64,000 nt of DNA from Calendula officinalis (GCA_963853835.1 OY970830.1:51412401-51476400); one strand, 5' to 3'; counted from the stretch's first letter, positions 21,715-33,740 are shown. Translations and numbers: made by a program. The notes: generated from the letters alone by a model not told the origin.

Positions 21715-22490
21715 TTAACAACATACACAAGTCTAGGGTTTTAAGGTTTATCATGAAGAAAGAATAACGAGACAAACGATGTAATAAACGAACAAGCAAA
21801 CACACCCGTTGACATGCATGCATGCATGCACGTCGGGCATCGGATACAAGGGTTTCACCAAGACCTCAATGGACTTTGGCCCTCGGTCTCGGTTTTGAAC
21901 ACACCGAAAGAAAACAACACGAAACGAGAGGGAAAGGGGTTATACCTTGCGATGATCGAGATCGAAACGAACGAAGGAATGAGTACAACTTGCGGGTCAA
22001 TGCGGTTTTGTGCATTGGGTGGTATTTATATGGTGAGGATGTATTAGAGTTTGAGTGGTATTAGGTTTCGTTTGAATAAAAAATAAGATAACAACAAAAT
22101 TTAAAAAGAATAGATAAGGCCAACACACTCAAATGGTGTTTCGGCCGAGTAGTGGCTCGAGTGGGAGAGGGGCCCGGCCACTAGGTGGTCGGTCTAACAT
22201 TACAATGTGTCGGTTTCAAGAAAAATGTTCGACTCGAGCCACGTTCATTTAATTATATTCATTTATTCTATATATAATATAAAATTATTATTTTTAGAAA
22301 TGTTTTAGCTAAAATATGTCACCATAAGTAAAATGAAATGTATAGTCAACACTGATGTATGGTGAAATGTAAATGTTTTTGTTGTGTGTTTGGATGCCAG
22401 AAATAGAAATGTTTAGAATTGAAAACTTTCTAAATAATGAAAGTTTAGAAATGAAATGAAATTACATACCAGAAATATCGAGTTGTCACA
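21715..22490 (-). repeat. 5' LTR of Gypsy-like element, promoter part
   Basis: Continuation of the split LTR (11690-13457). It ends on the plus strand 'cgagttgtcaca', i.e. TGTGACAACTCG on the minus strand, the typical start of a plant Gypsy LTR. A minus-strand TATA box (plus 22023-22030, 'tatttata') lies at the right distance from the LTR start. 'tgcatgcatgcatgca' occurs at 21812-21830. It abuts TR-GAG copy 2 leader at 22491. Confidence 0.78.
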
Positions 22491-23665
22491 TTTCTCCTTA
22501 CAATATGAATATCGTTGAACAAGTGAGGTGTTCCATTAGGTGGGTAGCAATTAGATCTAAGATTTTTCTTGGGTTTTGTTTAAGTCTTAAACTAAACTTA
22601 AACCTTTTTCCAATTTCAATCCTTCTAAAATATGTACGACATGTATACTCAAGAATTTTACAAGACGTATTTTAGATCTTTAAAACTCTTTCCTTTTAAA
22701 ACGTATAGTTTCAAAAATTGTGCGATTTATATGTATACCTAAAACGAGGTATACAAAACGTTTTTACAAGGTTTTGAGAAAAACCTTTTTCTTTGTAAAA
22801 CAAACTTGTTTTACTTACTTGAAAAACTTAAAACTTATGTTAAACTTTAAAATATAAATTTTAATTCCTTTATGACTCATGAACTTAAGTCATAATTCTA
22901 GTTTAACACATCTCGTTTTTCACTATCTAATAATAAAATTATTAAACTTTTATTTTATCTTATTAGGTTCACCCAAAAATATGTCCTAAGGACACATTTA
23001 TAAACTTTGTGATTTTCTTTTGTGGCTCCCACTAGCTCCCACAACTATGATGGAACGTGAGCAAACACAATCACCGGTCTAAAATTGGCAAAATTTAATA
23101 ATAAACAAATTATATAAAATTATATATAATAATTCAAGTTTGTTTTAACCATTCTTATATTTAACTTAAACTAGTTAAATATAGGTTATAGAGTTTTTGT
23201 GTTATTTAACTTTCGATTATTAATCTAGTATTTTACGTGACTCGTAATATACTTATATTATACTTGTATAATTTAACTAGTTATAATAACCTTATAACTT
23301 TATACACCTTATAATTATATAACTTTGTATATTTCTAGTTTATAATATAATCTCAACTTGTACAATTTCTAGTTATAATGAGATTATAACTTTGTACATT
23401 CTAGTTTTAATTATATTGCAACTTATACAAAAACTAGTTATATTATAATCTTTAAGATCAAAATAACAATTAATTTAATTGTTCCATTTTAACTTGTATT
23501 TTATATGTAAAAATTTCTTTTACTTAAGAACTTATAATATTCTAATCAGAATATTACACTAGTTTAATCTTATGATTTTAACTTAAACTAATTAATATAC
23601 ATATGAACTATGTTTATCTTTAAAATGCATCATCTTTTAAATATTTATAAAAATTCGAAAACAAA

Positions 23666-23668
<3 letters not shown>

Positions 23669-23734
<66 letters not shown>
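23669..23734. repeat. (AT)n microsatellite
   Basis: About 33 AT dinucleotides, adjoining the left end of a foldback MITE. A shorter AT run lies on its right side at 24107-24125. Confidence 0.95.
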
Positions 23735-23737
<3 letters not shown>

Positions 23738-23739
23738 TA

Positions 23740-24104
23740 GAATTAAAATCAGAACCAATTAAGGCTACAGAACCAGCAGAACTCAATCTAAACCATTGAT
23801 TTTTGAAATGAAATGATCATGAAAGACACATTAATGTATTTGATGAGGGACCCCCAAATATTGGTTTGCATGGATGTCATTCATGCATGTATACATATAT
23901 GTATAGATAACACTTATGTATACATACATGAAAACATATACATATATGTATACATGCATGCATGACATCCATGCAAACCAATATTTGGGGGGGTCCCTCA
24001 TCAAATACATTAATGTGTCTTTTATGATCATTTCATTTACAAAATCAGTGGTTTAGATTGAGTTCTGTTGGTTCTGTAGCCTTAATTGGTTCTGAAACTA
24101 ATTC
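23740..24104. mobile_element. Foldback MITE with long inverted arms
   Basis: The left end 'agaattaaaatcagaacc' and 'ctacagaaccagcagaac' mirrors the right end 'gttctgttggttctgtag' and 'ggttctgaaactaattc'. Inside, 'gggacccccaaatattggtt' (23847) mirrors 'aaccaatatttggggggg' (23978), with a 'tacatatatgtata'-rich centre. Essentially the whole 365 bases fold on themselves. The outer arm resembles the ends of the MULE at 25740-33740, suggesting a non-autonomous relative. It is inserted within AT repeats. Confidence 0.85.
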
Positions 24105-25001
24105 AACCATATATATATATATATAATACAACTTGTTAATTTTAAGACTTTAAAATTAACATATCTTTTAATCCTTATTAACTTTATCTATGAACCCTAA
24201 TCTTGTTTTTCATCAATTAAAACTAGGGTTTTAATTTTCTTGATCAAAAACATTATCTATTCAAAAATTAAACCTAATTAAATCCTTGTATTCAAACTAA
24301 TTAGTTTATATCCTTTAATTCTAGATTGTAGTATTTAAATATTTATTTGAATTCTAATCAATCCTATCTAAACATTTAACTTTGTTTAAATTCTAGGATA
24401 GATTATAACTTTAATAAATTTATTAAAACTTTTTAATCTAAACCGTTTAAACAAAAACTTTGTCTAGATTTCTAGGCTTCCAATTCTAGTTTTAATAAAC
24501 TCATTAAAACAATAATCAAACCTTCCTAACTAATTAAACTTTGTCTAGATTTCTAGGCTTCCAATTCTAGATTATGTTCTTAATTAATCCTCTTAACCAA
24601 TTAAACTAAACTAGTTTAATGTTCTTGGTCCTAGGGTTCTTTTAGGGTTCGAAAATTTAAAGGTAAGAATCCCTTTGACCAATTAAACTAAACTAGTTTA
24701 ACATACTTCGTCCTAGGGTTCTTTGTGATTTCGAAAATTAGGAGGGGAAGAATCCTTTTGACCATTTAAACTAAAGTAGTTTAACATACTTAGTCCTAGG
24801 GTTCTTTGGGATTTCAAAAATTAGGAGAGGAAGAATCCTTTTGACCAATTAAACTAAACTAGTTTAACATACTTAGGGTTCTTATGGTTTTCGAAAATTT
24901 CAAGGAAGAAAAAGAACTTGAAACAAAAATAAAAAAAAAAAACTTTGAAATTAGACAAACAAAAAAAACTTTGTTAATCTTGTTTAGATTTCTAAAGCAA
25001 C

Positions 25002-25013
25002 GCTCTGATACCA
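25002..25013 (-). promoter_or_regulatory. Primer binding site of TR-GAG copy 2
   Basis: 'gctctgatacca', complement of TGGTATCAGAGC, one base from the LTR border at 25015. It gives minus orientation for copy 2. Confidence 0.92.
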
Positions 25014-25014
25014 C

Positions 25015-25725
25015 TGCATGGTTTCATAATAACCTTGATCAACCCATTGAGTCAACCACCTTGTATACTTGGTTCGACCATAACTGATAAGAACATGAAC
25101 TTGTTCATACCGGTTGACCCAACTAACTAGTTTAATCCCTAAAGCGGATTAGGGATGTTGGAAATCTAGACTAGATCAACAAGAAAAAGATCTTGTACGA
25201 AAAACTCGAACGCACACAAACCTTGTGTGCATTCGTCGACCACCAAGAACCCTAGGGTTCTTGGTATGTTTCGAACATAGGGAAAGAGGAGATGAGGGTT
25301 TTCCAAATCATACCTTAACTGCTTAAGTTAGTCCACTGATGATGATGCAAGACAAGAAACCTTCTAGATCGGTCCTTGGAAGGATCCTTGATCTTCAAGA
25401 TTTGAAGAACACGAAGAACGAACGAAGAACGAAGAATAAAGAACGCAATGCTTGTGTCTTTGTTGGTATTCGGCATAACCAAGGGAAGGAAGCGGCTAGG
25501 GTTCTTTTAGTTGGTGATTAGGAATTAAGGGAACCCTAAGTCTTCTATTCATAATAGAAGGACTTTCACTTAGGTCACTTCTAGTTTAACTAAGTTTAAT
25601 ACTTACTTAAACTTTCCCTTTTACGTTTTTAACCCTTATAGTTTATCAAGTTATTATTGTTGCACTATTAAATACTATGTATAAGACACATATAATGTTT
25701 CGGTATAAATACCGAAATATATATA
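25015..25725 (-). repeat. 5' LTR of TR-GAG copy 2, proximal part
   Basis: The inverted match of copy 1 LTR from its end back to the 'accgaaatat' block. It then breaks off in an AT run at ~25725, where the MULE begins. The remaining LTR start is at 35262-35421. About 225 LTR bases between the two parts are missing, so the insertion was accompanied by a deletion. Confidence 0.85.
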
Positions 25726-26042
25726 TATATATATACTATGTATCAGAACCACTTTTGGCGACAGAACCGGAAGAACTATTTTGGACCAATGAGGTTTAAG
25801 CTAGAACCATTTTTTTTTTATTTATTTATTTCCTGAGGGGTAATATAGGTATTTACTGTGATGATTTATTCATGGTAACCGTTCAAATTGAATCCATTAC
25901 CTAATTTATAGGATTGTTAGTTTCCTATAACGCATTCTAATTCTAATTCCGGATTGCAAGCAATATTCTGTATCATCTTCTTTATTCTTGATTGAAAAAC
26001 CATACTCGACTAAAGAACCCTAGACGACTTCATCATTATACA

Positions 26043-29000
26043 ATGACGAACAATGATGAAAACAACACAAGCCAACATGCGAATATATGCACTGACATGA
26101 TCGAATCAATAGAGTGTAATTTAAAAGATTCAGATCATCCATTTCCGCTAATTGAAGATGTTGATCAAATTTCTCTTTTGAGCGAAAATAATCTTATACC
26201 GATAATTGATTCTGTGGACGAAACGACTGATCATTGGGGTATGTTTTGTTTTTAATTTTATGTAATGTGTAATCAGAATATTTTTTAGATCATCCTTTTT
26301 TTTTTTATTCTTGAATTAATACTCAAAATTATGTAATCCGGCCTAAATATGTGTAGTGTTTTCTTTCTGTGTTTTGTACTAACGTCAACATAGCAATACC
26401 CTTAGTTGTTGAATATAGTAATACATAAATGTATTACTGTATTCAAGACCTAAACAAACAGTTGTGAGTAGATGTACATCCAAACATCTATGTATCCAAA
26501 GCAGACCTCCAGACACTAATGTATATTCAATAAAATAATGGTTTTCCACCAGGGCATGTATCAAACATTCATGTATCAGTGCAATTTTTATACTTTTATC
26601 AATAAAACATATATGCAAAAAAACCTTCAATTAGTATTTGTTTCGTTGGTTTTATGTCTAATTAAGTTTATGCATTTAATGTTAGATGATGATCATGATG
26701 ATGGTGATGCAAATGAGATAGCCCCCGGTCCCAATACTATTGAAATTTTTGTTCCACAAGTCCATGATGACGCCAAACCAAAAGTGGGTGACATTTTTGA
26801 GAGCTTTGATATATGTTATGAGATGTACAAGTCATATTCTCAGAATGCTGGATTTGACATTCGTAAGTCTGGTATAAAACGAAAAAATGCACATATTACA
26901 CACAGATATGTATTATGTAGTCGTGCCGGAAAGGCAAGGTCTAAAGTGGAAAACAATACACTTTTGGACAATGTTCAGGATGAACCAGCAGATGGTGTTA
27001 AAAAGAAAAGAAAACGTAAAGCTTCTTCTAAGGTTACTGAATGCCCTGCGATGATTGGCTTTAAAGCCATTGATGGCTCAGAATCGTTTATGGTGCATAA
27101 ATTTATTGAGCACCACAATCATCCTTTAGTAAGCGAGGGTAATATGGATTTTTTGAAAGTTCAAAGAGAGTTAAATTAAAGTCAGTATCTATATATCTAT
27201 CGAGCTTCGTTGACCAACGTAACAGCAACTAAAGCCCATAGATTAAAAGTTGCTCTAAATGGAGGATATAAAGGAGTTTCGGGAAATCCTGACGATTGGA
27301 GGAATGCTAGAACAGCAATGAAATTGTTCATTGGTGACCACGATGCGAAGATGATTATGGATAAGATGAAAAACAGGCAATTGCATGTTCCCGGGTTCGA
27401 ATATCACCTTCGTGAATCTCAGCTTGTAAGCATGTTCTGTTCTGGTGAAATAATGAAGGCAAATTATATTGCTTTTGGGGACGTCATATCGTTTGATGCT
27501 ACTTTCCGGACGAACAAGTAACATTTGTGTCATATATTATCTTAAATACATGTTTCATTAATTAATTAATTTTTAATTTTTTGTTAGATACGATTTTGTG
27601 TTTGTCCCTTTTACTGGCATTGACAACCACCGGCGTTGTGTTACTATTGGGGCTGCTCTACTTTCCGACGAATCGTATGAATCTTACTGTTGGATGTTAG
27701 AATCATTTTTGAAGGTTCACGGGAAGCAGCCTCCAATAGCATTGACTGGCCAAGATCCTGCGTTAAAAAAGGCAATTATGAAAGTTTTCCCTGAAACTCG
27801 ACATAGATTATGTATGTGGCATATTACTCAAAAACTCCCTGGCAAGGTATATACGTCTACATTATAGCAATTAAACATGGATGTTTCTCCTATTCTATAT
27901 TATGATTACTACAGTTCTAATATTGTTTTACGCAGGTTATAAATGATTTGCCAACTGATTCGATGTTTAGGAGAGATTTTCATAACCTTATTTGGAATGT
28001 TTATATTGAGCCAAAGGTTTTTGAAGAACGGTGGGATGAGTTGATAAGTCGTTATGGTTTGAATGGAAACAAATGGTTGACCGACATGTATGCAATTAGA
28101 CAACGCTGGATACCTGCATATTTCAAAGACTATCCCATGTGTGGTTTGATGAAAACCACATCTCGTTCCAAGAGTTCAAACGCTTTCTTCCAGCTTACTA
28201 CGGAAAAAGATGACACATTCATTCAGTTTATGTCTTCTTTTGAAACAGCAATGGAGATACAAAGGTACACAGTACGTCAACTCGACTACAAATCCAAAGG
28301 GTCCACCCTACCAATTCGTACTGATCTACCTATCGAGATACATGCACGTCATGTATACACACATGAGGTATTCATAGACGTACAAGATGAAATACACAAA
28401 GGGTTATATTCATGTTCTCTATTGCCGGATGATGATAAAGTTGATGATGGTGGATCCCATGTTCAGTCGATCACCATTTTAAATAAGGAAAAGTCACCGG
28501 ATAATTCACGTGAAATTGTGATAAAAACAAAGGTATTGTATTACGACTATACGAATTAACATTATTTATGTTTACATTTCTTTTATGTATTGTAACGATA
28601 TGAAAACTTTTAAGCATAATTATATTCGTGCAGGTTGTCGTTAACACTCAGGATGGAACATTTAATTGCTCATGTGGTTATTTTACTCGTTATGGATATC
28701 TGTGTCGTCACGTTTTCTGTGTTTTCCGTAACAATTTTGTAGACAGAATTCCAGATATGTACATTAGTCCACGGTGGACAAAATATTCATTACCTTCACA
28801 TTTGATTGAAAGTGGCCCCACGTATGGTACTTGTGAAGATCAATCTGGTAACATGTCAGCAGAATGTCACTCTATAATCGACGATTGCATCAGTTTGGTG
28901 CATGATGATGTCACAAAGTTTAAACAGTTTATTGAATCATTGAAAGAATCACGGAAATCACTAGAAGATGAAGTTGGGTTGTTTAAAAATGTTAAAAACA

Positions 29001-29119
29001 AGCGAGATTTAAGTCTAAAGTTATTGGAAATCAAGTTACTCGAGACGATGAAATTACTGATAACCCGCAAAAATCCAGTAACAAGGCTTCAAAAAGAATT
29101 AAGAGTGCGGCAGAGATAG
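26043..29119 (+). pseudogene. FAR1-type MULE transposase, five exons, interrupted by stop
   Basis: Exons inferred from gt-ag sites and frame continuity: 26043-26238, 26686-27517, 27588-27846, 27936-28532, 28634-29119; about 789 codons. An acidic N-terminus is followed by the FAR1 DNA-binding region ('SFDICYEMYKSYSQNAGFDI', basic 'KKKRKRKA', 'HKFIEHHNHPL'), then the MULE core ('ISFDATFRTNKYDF', 'GQDPALKKAI', 'RLCMWHITQKLPGK', 'TTSRSKSSNAFFQ') and a SWIM zinc finger ('CSCGYFTRYGYLCRH'). A TAA at 27177-27179 falls where relatives have Tyr ('LNY'). 'TGQD' and 'SRSKS' differ from the usual TDQD and SES. The last ~30 codons seem frameshifted near 29030; another frame gives 'SSNKASKRIKSAAEIAK'. It would excise and insert the element; this copy is probably inactive. 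Confidence 0.85.
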
Positions 29120-29229
29120 CAAAACTAGCTACAAAAGCTAGATCATCGAGGAAAGTTCCATTAATATCGCGAGCATGTAGCGTTAAAAAATATATTCAGT
29201 TTACGACACCATACAAAAGTAACTTTTTA
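29120..29229. other. Convergent gap between the two MULE genes
   Basis: An AT-rich spacer. In the alternate frame the transposase C-terminus continues here to about 29220. No other feature seen. Confidence 0.4.
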
Positions 29230-30157
29230 CTCTAATCATTAACTACCAGTTCTGATTTCTCAACTCTTTGCTTCGATCGTTCATTAAAATTATCCAGGAA
29301 ATTGGTCATCTCCTGTAGTTGATCATCCATGTCTTGTTCCATAAAATTACTCAATTTCTGTAAGGCGATTAATATTAGAAACAATAAATTAACAAATTAT
29401 TTGTTGAAATTATGTACCACATCAAAAGTTGGTAAAAAGAGTCTTAATGGTGAATTGTTGCTTCTAAAAATTTCCAAATGGTTAAACACCACCGACCATG
29501 CACACAAAACAGAGCTGAAACAAGACTTTTCAATCAGCGCTGACAACTCCATCCTAATAAGCCTCTCTCCACAGTAACTTTTGTACTGTATCTCACTACA
29601 CCAAATTCATTAAACAATTATGGCTAAACATGCAAATATAAGCTTAAATAATACTTGTAAATCATATAAAATAAACGGAACTATGATTAACTTACCCCTG
29701 ATCCGCTCCATATACAGCCACATATTTCCAAGCCTTTTGCTCATCCACAGTAAGTTTTTCACCAATGTCGACCACTCTTTGAACAAAATGTGATCTGGCA
29801 ACACTAGATTTCGCAATTTCACGCTTCCCCCGCCCGACATTGCTGCACCCGACATTACTCACAGGTTTGTATGATCTTATTGAACAGGTGTGACTAATCG
29901 ATCCCTATGTTGTTCAACATGTATAACATTTCCAATTTCAAACTCTTGAGTCATTCCTAGACTTTAGGTCCTTCATGACTTGCAATTTTCTTTTTCTTCT
30001 CAATTGTTTTTTCATAATCATCAGCGGTTATTATTGCTTGTTGTGTGAACGGTCCGCCGTAAGTAGGAGACACATTTTCTGTATCAGCCATTTCAGGTTC
30101 TTGGGTCATTCCTAGGCTGAAACTAGGGGCTTCTTCACTTGAAATTTGTTTGCCCTT
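29230..30157 (-). pseudogene. 3' exons of ULP1-like gene, catalytic domain missing
   Basis: Downstream (minus-strand) pieces of the gene at 30158-32901, in several frames: 'GGPFTQQAIITADDYEK' (about 30065), 'SSVARSHFVQRVVDIGEKLT' then 'DEQKAWKYVAVYGADQG' (about 29810-29690), 'SYCGERLIRMELSALIEKS' then 'FNHLEIFRSNNSPLRLFLP' (about 29570-29430), and 'FMEQDMDDQLQEMTNFLDNF' (about 29345-29240). These correspond to the region that precedes the cysteine protease domain in plant ULP1-like transposon proteins. No His/Asp/Cys catalytic blocks follow before the transposase gene, so the protease end has been lost. Confidence 0.6.
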
Positions 30158-32901
30158 TTAAGCAGATCTTTCATACTCATCGGCGGTCCGTATCGCTTGT
30201 TGTGTTAACGGTCCACAATACATGTTTATTTCATCACCCCCACCTACTTCTGGATTCTCCACACTAACACCTTCTTCATCTATATTTTCACCACGATTCA
30301 AAGGAACTTCTTCAACTATTTTTTCACCACCTAACTTTGACGAATTGAATATCTCATTTCGATTTTCACTTATATCATGCATGTTTTCATGCATTGATTG
30401 TTGCTCTGCATCTGGGTTTCCACTGTCTGCCGTCCAAGGGAAGTTGTAATGTACAAGTTTTGAAATTCGATCAACCATTTCATCAAGCTCACCATTATTT
30501 TGGAACTTTCTTCTTGCTTCAGTCATTATACGTTCGAATTCCATAATCCCGTTACCAACATTTTTAATACATTCGTTTAACATCCAAAAACAACCCTAAA
30601 AAAAACCAGAAATTTATGTTTTTATTTTCTGAAAAAAACAACTTTGATTTCATCTTACAAAAAACCAACCAATATAAAAACTTAAGGCTTACCTCCTTGT
30701 CTTCGGGTATAAGCTCCTCTCCAACTTGACCAACGGTTGTATCTACTACACCTTGCCCAAATCCACCAGCTCGAATTTCGGCTAATTCCCGTTCAGTTAG
30801 CAACTCTATGTTCCAAACACATACAGGTGGTCGAATAGTTGAAATCATCATACAATCATTTTTGCATTTGTCAACATAACACATCTATGTCATGAAACAT
30901 TACAATGTTAGGTAAATACTTTTTATTAAATAAAAAAAACACTATATAAAGTTAAAAGAAATTGTTACCATTAATAGAGTCAACGGTCCACGGAAATAGA
31001 TATCCTTTTTCCCTTTCACCCAACCATTTTTACACACTTTTAAACATTCCCATACATAGCTGCACCAGTTAATATTGTTCAGGTCAGTTGTTGATGTCAG
31101 AGACTCGAGTATTTTTAGATCGCACACCCCTCCTTGTTTAATTAATCCCATTGTATTACAGAAAAGTACAATGAAATTTAACTTAAAATTCAGATCCGAC
31201 ACCTTTGACATTCTAATTCTCATTTTGATTTCAGCAGGCTTTATTTCTTTACAATCTTTATACTGTTTCTTCCAGTTATTAATCATTTCTTCGTCATTTT
31301 CAGGCTTCAAGTCTGTGATATTAACACCCTGGTTCATAACACCCGACATCTCTTCAATCATTTCCATTGTTATACGAATACTACCATGTTTCACCTTAAT
31401 CTCCATTTTGTTCGGGTCAAAATTATCTACTACATATAGACCCAATTTTGTTGGTACACCATCTACTTTGAATTTCAGGAAAGACGAAAATCCCATTTTA
31501 TCGAGGCATCCCTTCTGATGGGGATGTAAATTACTCATCACTGAATACATTGTTTTTGGGCTAGATCTGGTGTACAACACCAGATGGTTTAAGTTTTTTC
31601 CAGAATTTGCACCTTCCGCAGCCTCATTTGTAGAAGAGGTTGCCTTTCCCCTTTTACGTTTTAAGGATTTATCCTTTTCTGCATCAACGTATACACATTA
31701 GTCATAGGTAACAAAAAATAATTACCACAATTAAAGACTAACATTCTAACAAATACTAACAAATACACATTAATATAACTATAATACCTTTTTTATTCAC
31801 TGTCTTGTTTCCTGCAATTTGACCCAACGCGCTTTCACCCATTCCTAATTCCAAATGTTTATTTTCTGCGGAAGTCTACATTGGTGCAGAGTCCATTTTT
31901 TGTTTGCCTTTACGTGCTTTGTTTATAGTTTCTTCATCGTCAAGATCTTAAATCAATCACCACAATTAGCTAAACATTTAATGCAAATAACTTTATAAAA
32001 GTTACCTATTAACTCAGGCTCTTTATGCTTTTTCCTAGGGCTCTCTCTGTAATCCACATATTTAGCTGTTTTCCATCCACTTCTTCTAACACCTTTCACA
32101 ATTTACATACATACATGTTATGTTAAACAAATAGAACTACACATACATTCATTAACTAAAACATCATATGTAATAAACATTAGCAACCAGACAATGATAT
32201 ATGTGTATACTTTACACGTGTACAGTTCACAGTAATGAATATTTTTAGTTTAAAATTTCAACACCATAACTAAACAAACATACTGATTTTAATAACTTAA
32301 AACAAATCAGTCAACAAAGACATACATTACAGTAAGTGTAGAGTTAATCATACATTAACGTATACCATACTGGCATGTATGTCTGCAAAACAATATCCAA
32401 CACCTATAAAATCACACATGTATCATTGACGTCTCAAGTTACCCACACATTCACGTATACTATCTTTATAATATCGAACACCAAAGAAAGCAGTCAAGTA
32501 AAGTATACGGTTATGTATCCTTTATTTCAGACAATCACTAACAAAAAGAAACTACAAAACACATTTATTTACTTACAATAATGTATAACTCAAGTTGTAC
32601 CCGATTAAGAACCAAACATTAGCGTATAAATACAATTTGTATAATTTTAGTACTAAAACATTAATGCTTATTTACAAGATACACTATCCAGCACAGTTTA
32701 CTGTATTGTTGTAATTCCTAATTATGAGTTTAGGGTTCTACCACCACAATTAGGGTTCATCCAACATAGGTGTTTCTTATACACTTAATCAGACCAATAC
32801 ACAAACTTCAAAACTTTCAGTGTACACAAATGTCAACGACAATCTCAAAATTATCAACATGCATCCGAAATTATTAACGAGAAAGACCATACCTGACATC
32901 C
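30158..32901 (-). pseudogene. ULP1-like transposon-carried gene, six 5' exons
   Basis: Minus-strand gene model from gt-ag sites with frame kept throughout: 32895-32901, 32006-32092, 31788-31946, 30969-31678, 30693-30884, 30158-30595; 530 codons to the first stop. It begins 'MSGVRRSGWKTAKYVDY', followed by a Lys/Arg-rich stretch and 'LYTRSSPKTMYSVMSNLHP'. 'GFSSFLKFKVDGVPTKLGLY' is the hallmark N-terminal region of plant ULP1-family transposon proteins. Then come 'NWCSYVWECLKVCKNGW', 'FRGPLTLLM' and 'RELAEIRAGGFGQGV'. Defects: an in-frame TAG at 31876-31878, and a TAA at 30158 after 'TADEYERSA', beyond which the frame stays readable. 'GPLTQQAI.TADEYE' recurs downstream, an internal duplication. 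ULP1 proteins remove SUMO; no catalytic domain remains here. It runs convergent to the transposase. Confidence 0.72.
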
Positions 32902-33227
32902 AGAATTCGTTACTTTCTCCACCCGAATTCAACCAAAACGCAGCCGCTCTACACTGATGCTTCTTTGTTATTCGTCAATTTAAGTGCAACAAACCCTACA
33001 AAATCTCCCAATTTTGTTGAAGATTACGATTTGAAGAAAACCTACCGCAATTTTGTAGAAGATAACGATTGAAAGGAAACGATTACTCTATGAGAGAGAA
33101 GGAGATTTTTTTTATGATAGTGGTGATGGCAGTTTCCGGAATTCGTGCAAAGATATTATGAATCCGTTTTTTTTTATATTTCGGATATTAAGATCTCCGC
33201 AAAAAACCAAAAATACCCTTTTCCATA
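32902..33227 (-). promoter_or_regulatory. Upstream region of the ULP1-like gene and MULE right subterminal region
   Basis: The minus-strand upstream sequence of the first exon: a transcribed-leader-like, pyrimidine-mixed stretch up to 33120, then T/A runs and 'caaaaatacccttttcc', which resembles the left subterminal block near 25845 in inverse. No clear TATA box. It ends at the Helitron inserted at 33228. Confidence 0.4.
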
Positions 33228-33659
33228 CTAGCAGGGTACCCGCGCAATGCGGCGGCGGGTAACCAGAAACCATATTTCGTGGCGAGCAAGTGTTGTTCGT
33301 TTACACGGTAATAATTGTTGCTAGAAATAAATAATTAAACGGAAATGTGGATTTCGGTAAGAGTTGATGATTTACAGCGTCGTATATTTAATGTTATTGG
33401 GTAAAATGGTTTTCGAGTAACAGACTTTTGTTATTAAGTGTGGGTGGTGTTACCAAAGTGTAATGTATAGCAAGTGGTTAACACATAGTGATAAGTTAGG
33501 AGAGGTCTTGGGTTCGAATCTTATTAGCCGCGGTTTTCTTTTTTTTTTTTAAGGTAGATAACTAACTAACAAAAGTGGAAAGGTCCTTAAAATCAAGTTT
33601 AAGGAGCTCCTTAAACTTGCCTAATGGGGTAGGCCTAAATGCTTTATATAGTAGTAAGA
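33228..33659 (-). mobile_element. Small non-autonomous Helitron (432 bp)
   Basis: On the minus strand it starts 'TCTTACTACTATATAAAGC' and ends with CTAG, preceded by a GC-rich hairpin ('GCCGCCGCATTGCGCGGG'). The flanking host bases are A on the 5' side and T on the 3' side, the canonical Helitron target. Its 3' hairpin is nearly the same as that of the 4.4-kb Helitron at 57387-61799, so the two share a family. No coding capacity. A T run near 33540 follows the tRNA-like word 'gggttcgaatc'. Confidence 0.85.
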
Positions 33660-33740
33660 TAAAAGATCTTTTAAGTAGTCCCACATTCATTCAATGGCCC
33701 AGATCAATTTTAGTGGGTTCTGTTGGTTCTGTACATATAT

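Larger units (their letters stand above)
22491..25001 (-). mobile_element. TR-GAG copy 2, leader part (minus strand)
   Basis: This is the inverted match of copy 1 leader (about 14588-16708): the 'ccattaggtgggtag' block, then 'taaaactagtttag'-type repeats (24590-24900). It is cut at 22490 by the Gypsy-like element, so gag and the 3' LTR of this copy must lie beyond the left edge of the window. A foldback MITE and an (AT)n tract interrupt it at 23669-24104. Confidence 0.85.
25740..33740. mobile_element. Mutator-like element with two convergent genes
   Basis: About 8 kb. The left end 'cagaaccggaagaac' then 'ttggaccaatgag' pairs with the right end (33708-33735), read on the minus strand as 'cagaaccaacagaaccc' then 'ctgggccattgaa'. 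The arms are diverged but colinear, with a subterminal 'gggtaat.taggtattt' versus 'gggtatttttgg'. Inside are a FAR1/MULE/SWIM transposase gene (plus) and a ULP1-like gene (minus), whose 3' ends face each other near 29120-29240. A small Helitron sits in the right subterminal region. It is inserted in the LTR of TR-GAG copy 2. Target duplications are not clear because of flanking AT repeats and deletion. Confidence 0.7.

Noticed and set aside
21812..21830. 'tgcatgcatgcatgca' as a regulatory RY-element cluster
   Set aside because: RY motifs (CATGCA) are real seed-type elements, but here it is a short simple repeat in an LTR and no promoter context supports a function.
26043..29119. Domesticated host FAR1/FRS gene
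   Set aside because: It lies between MULE-type inverted ends, has an in-frame stop and an altered SES position, and is nested in transposon DNA; a transposon copy is more likely than a host gene.
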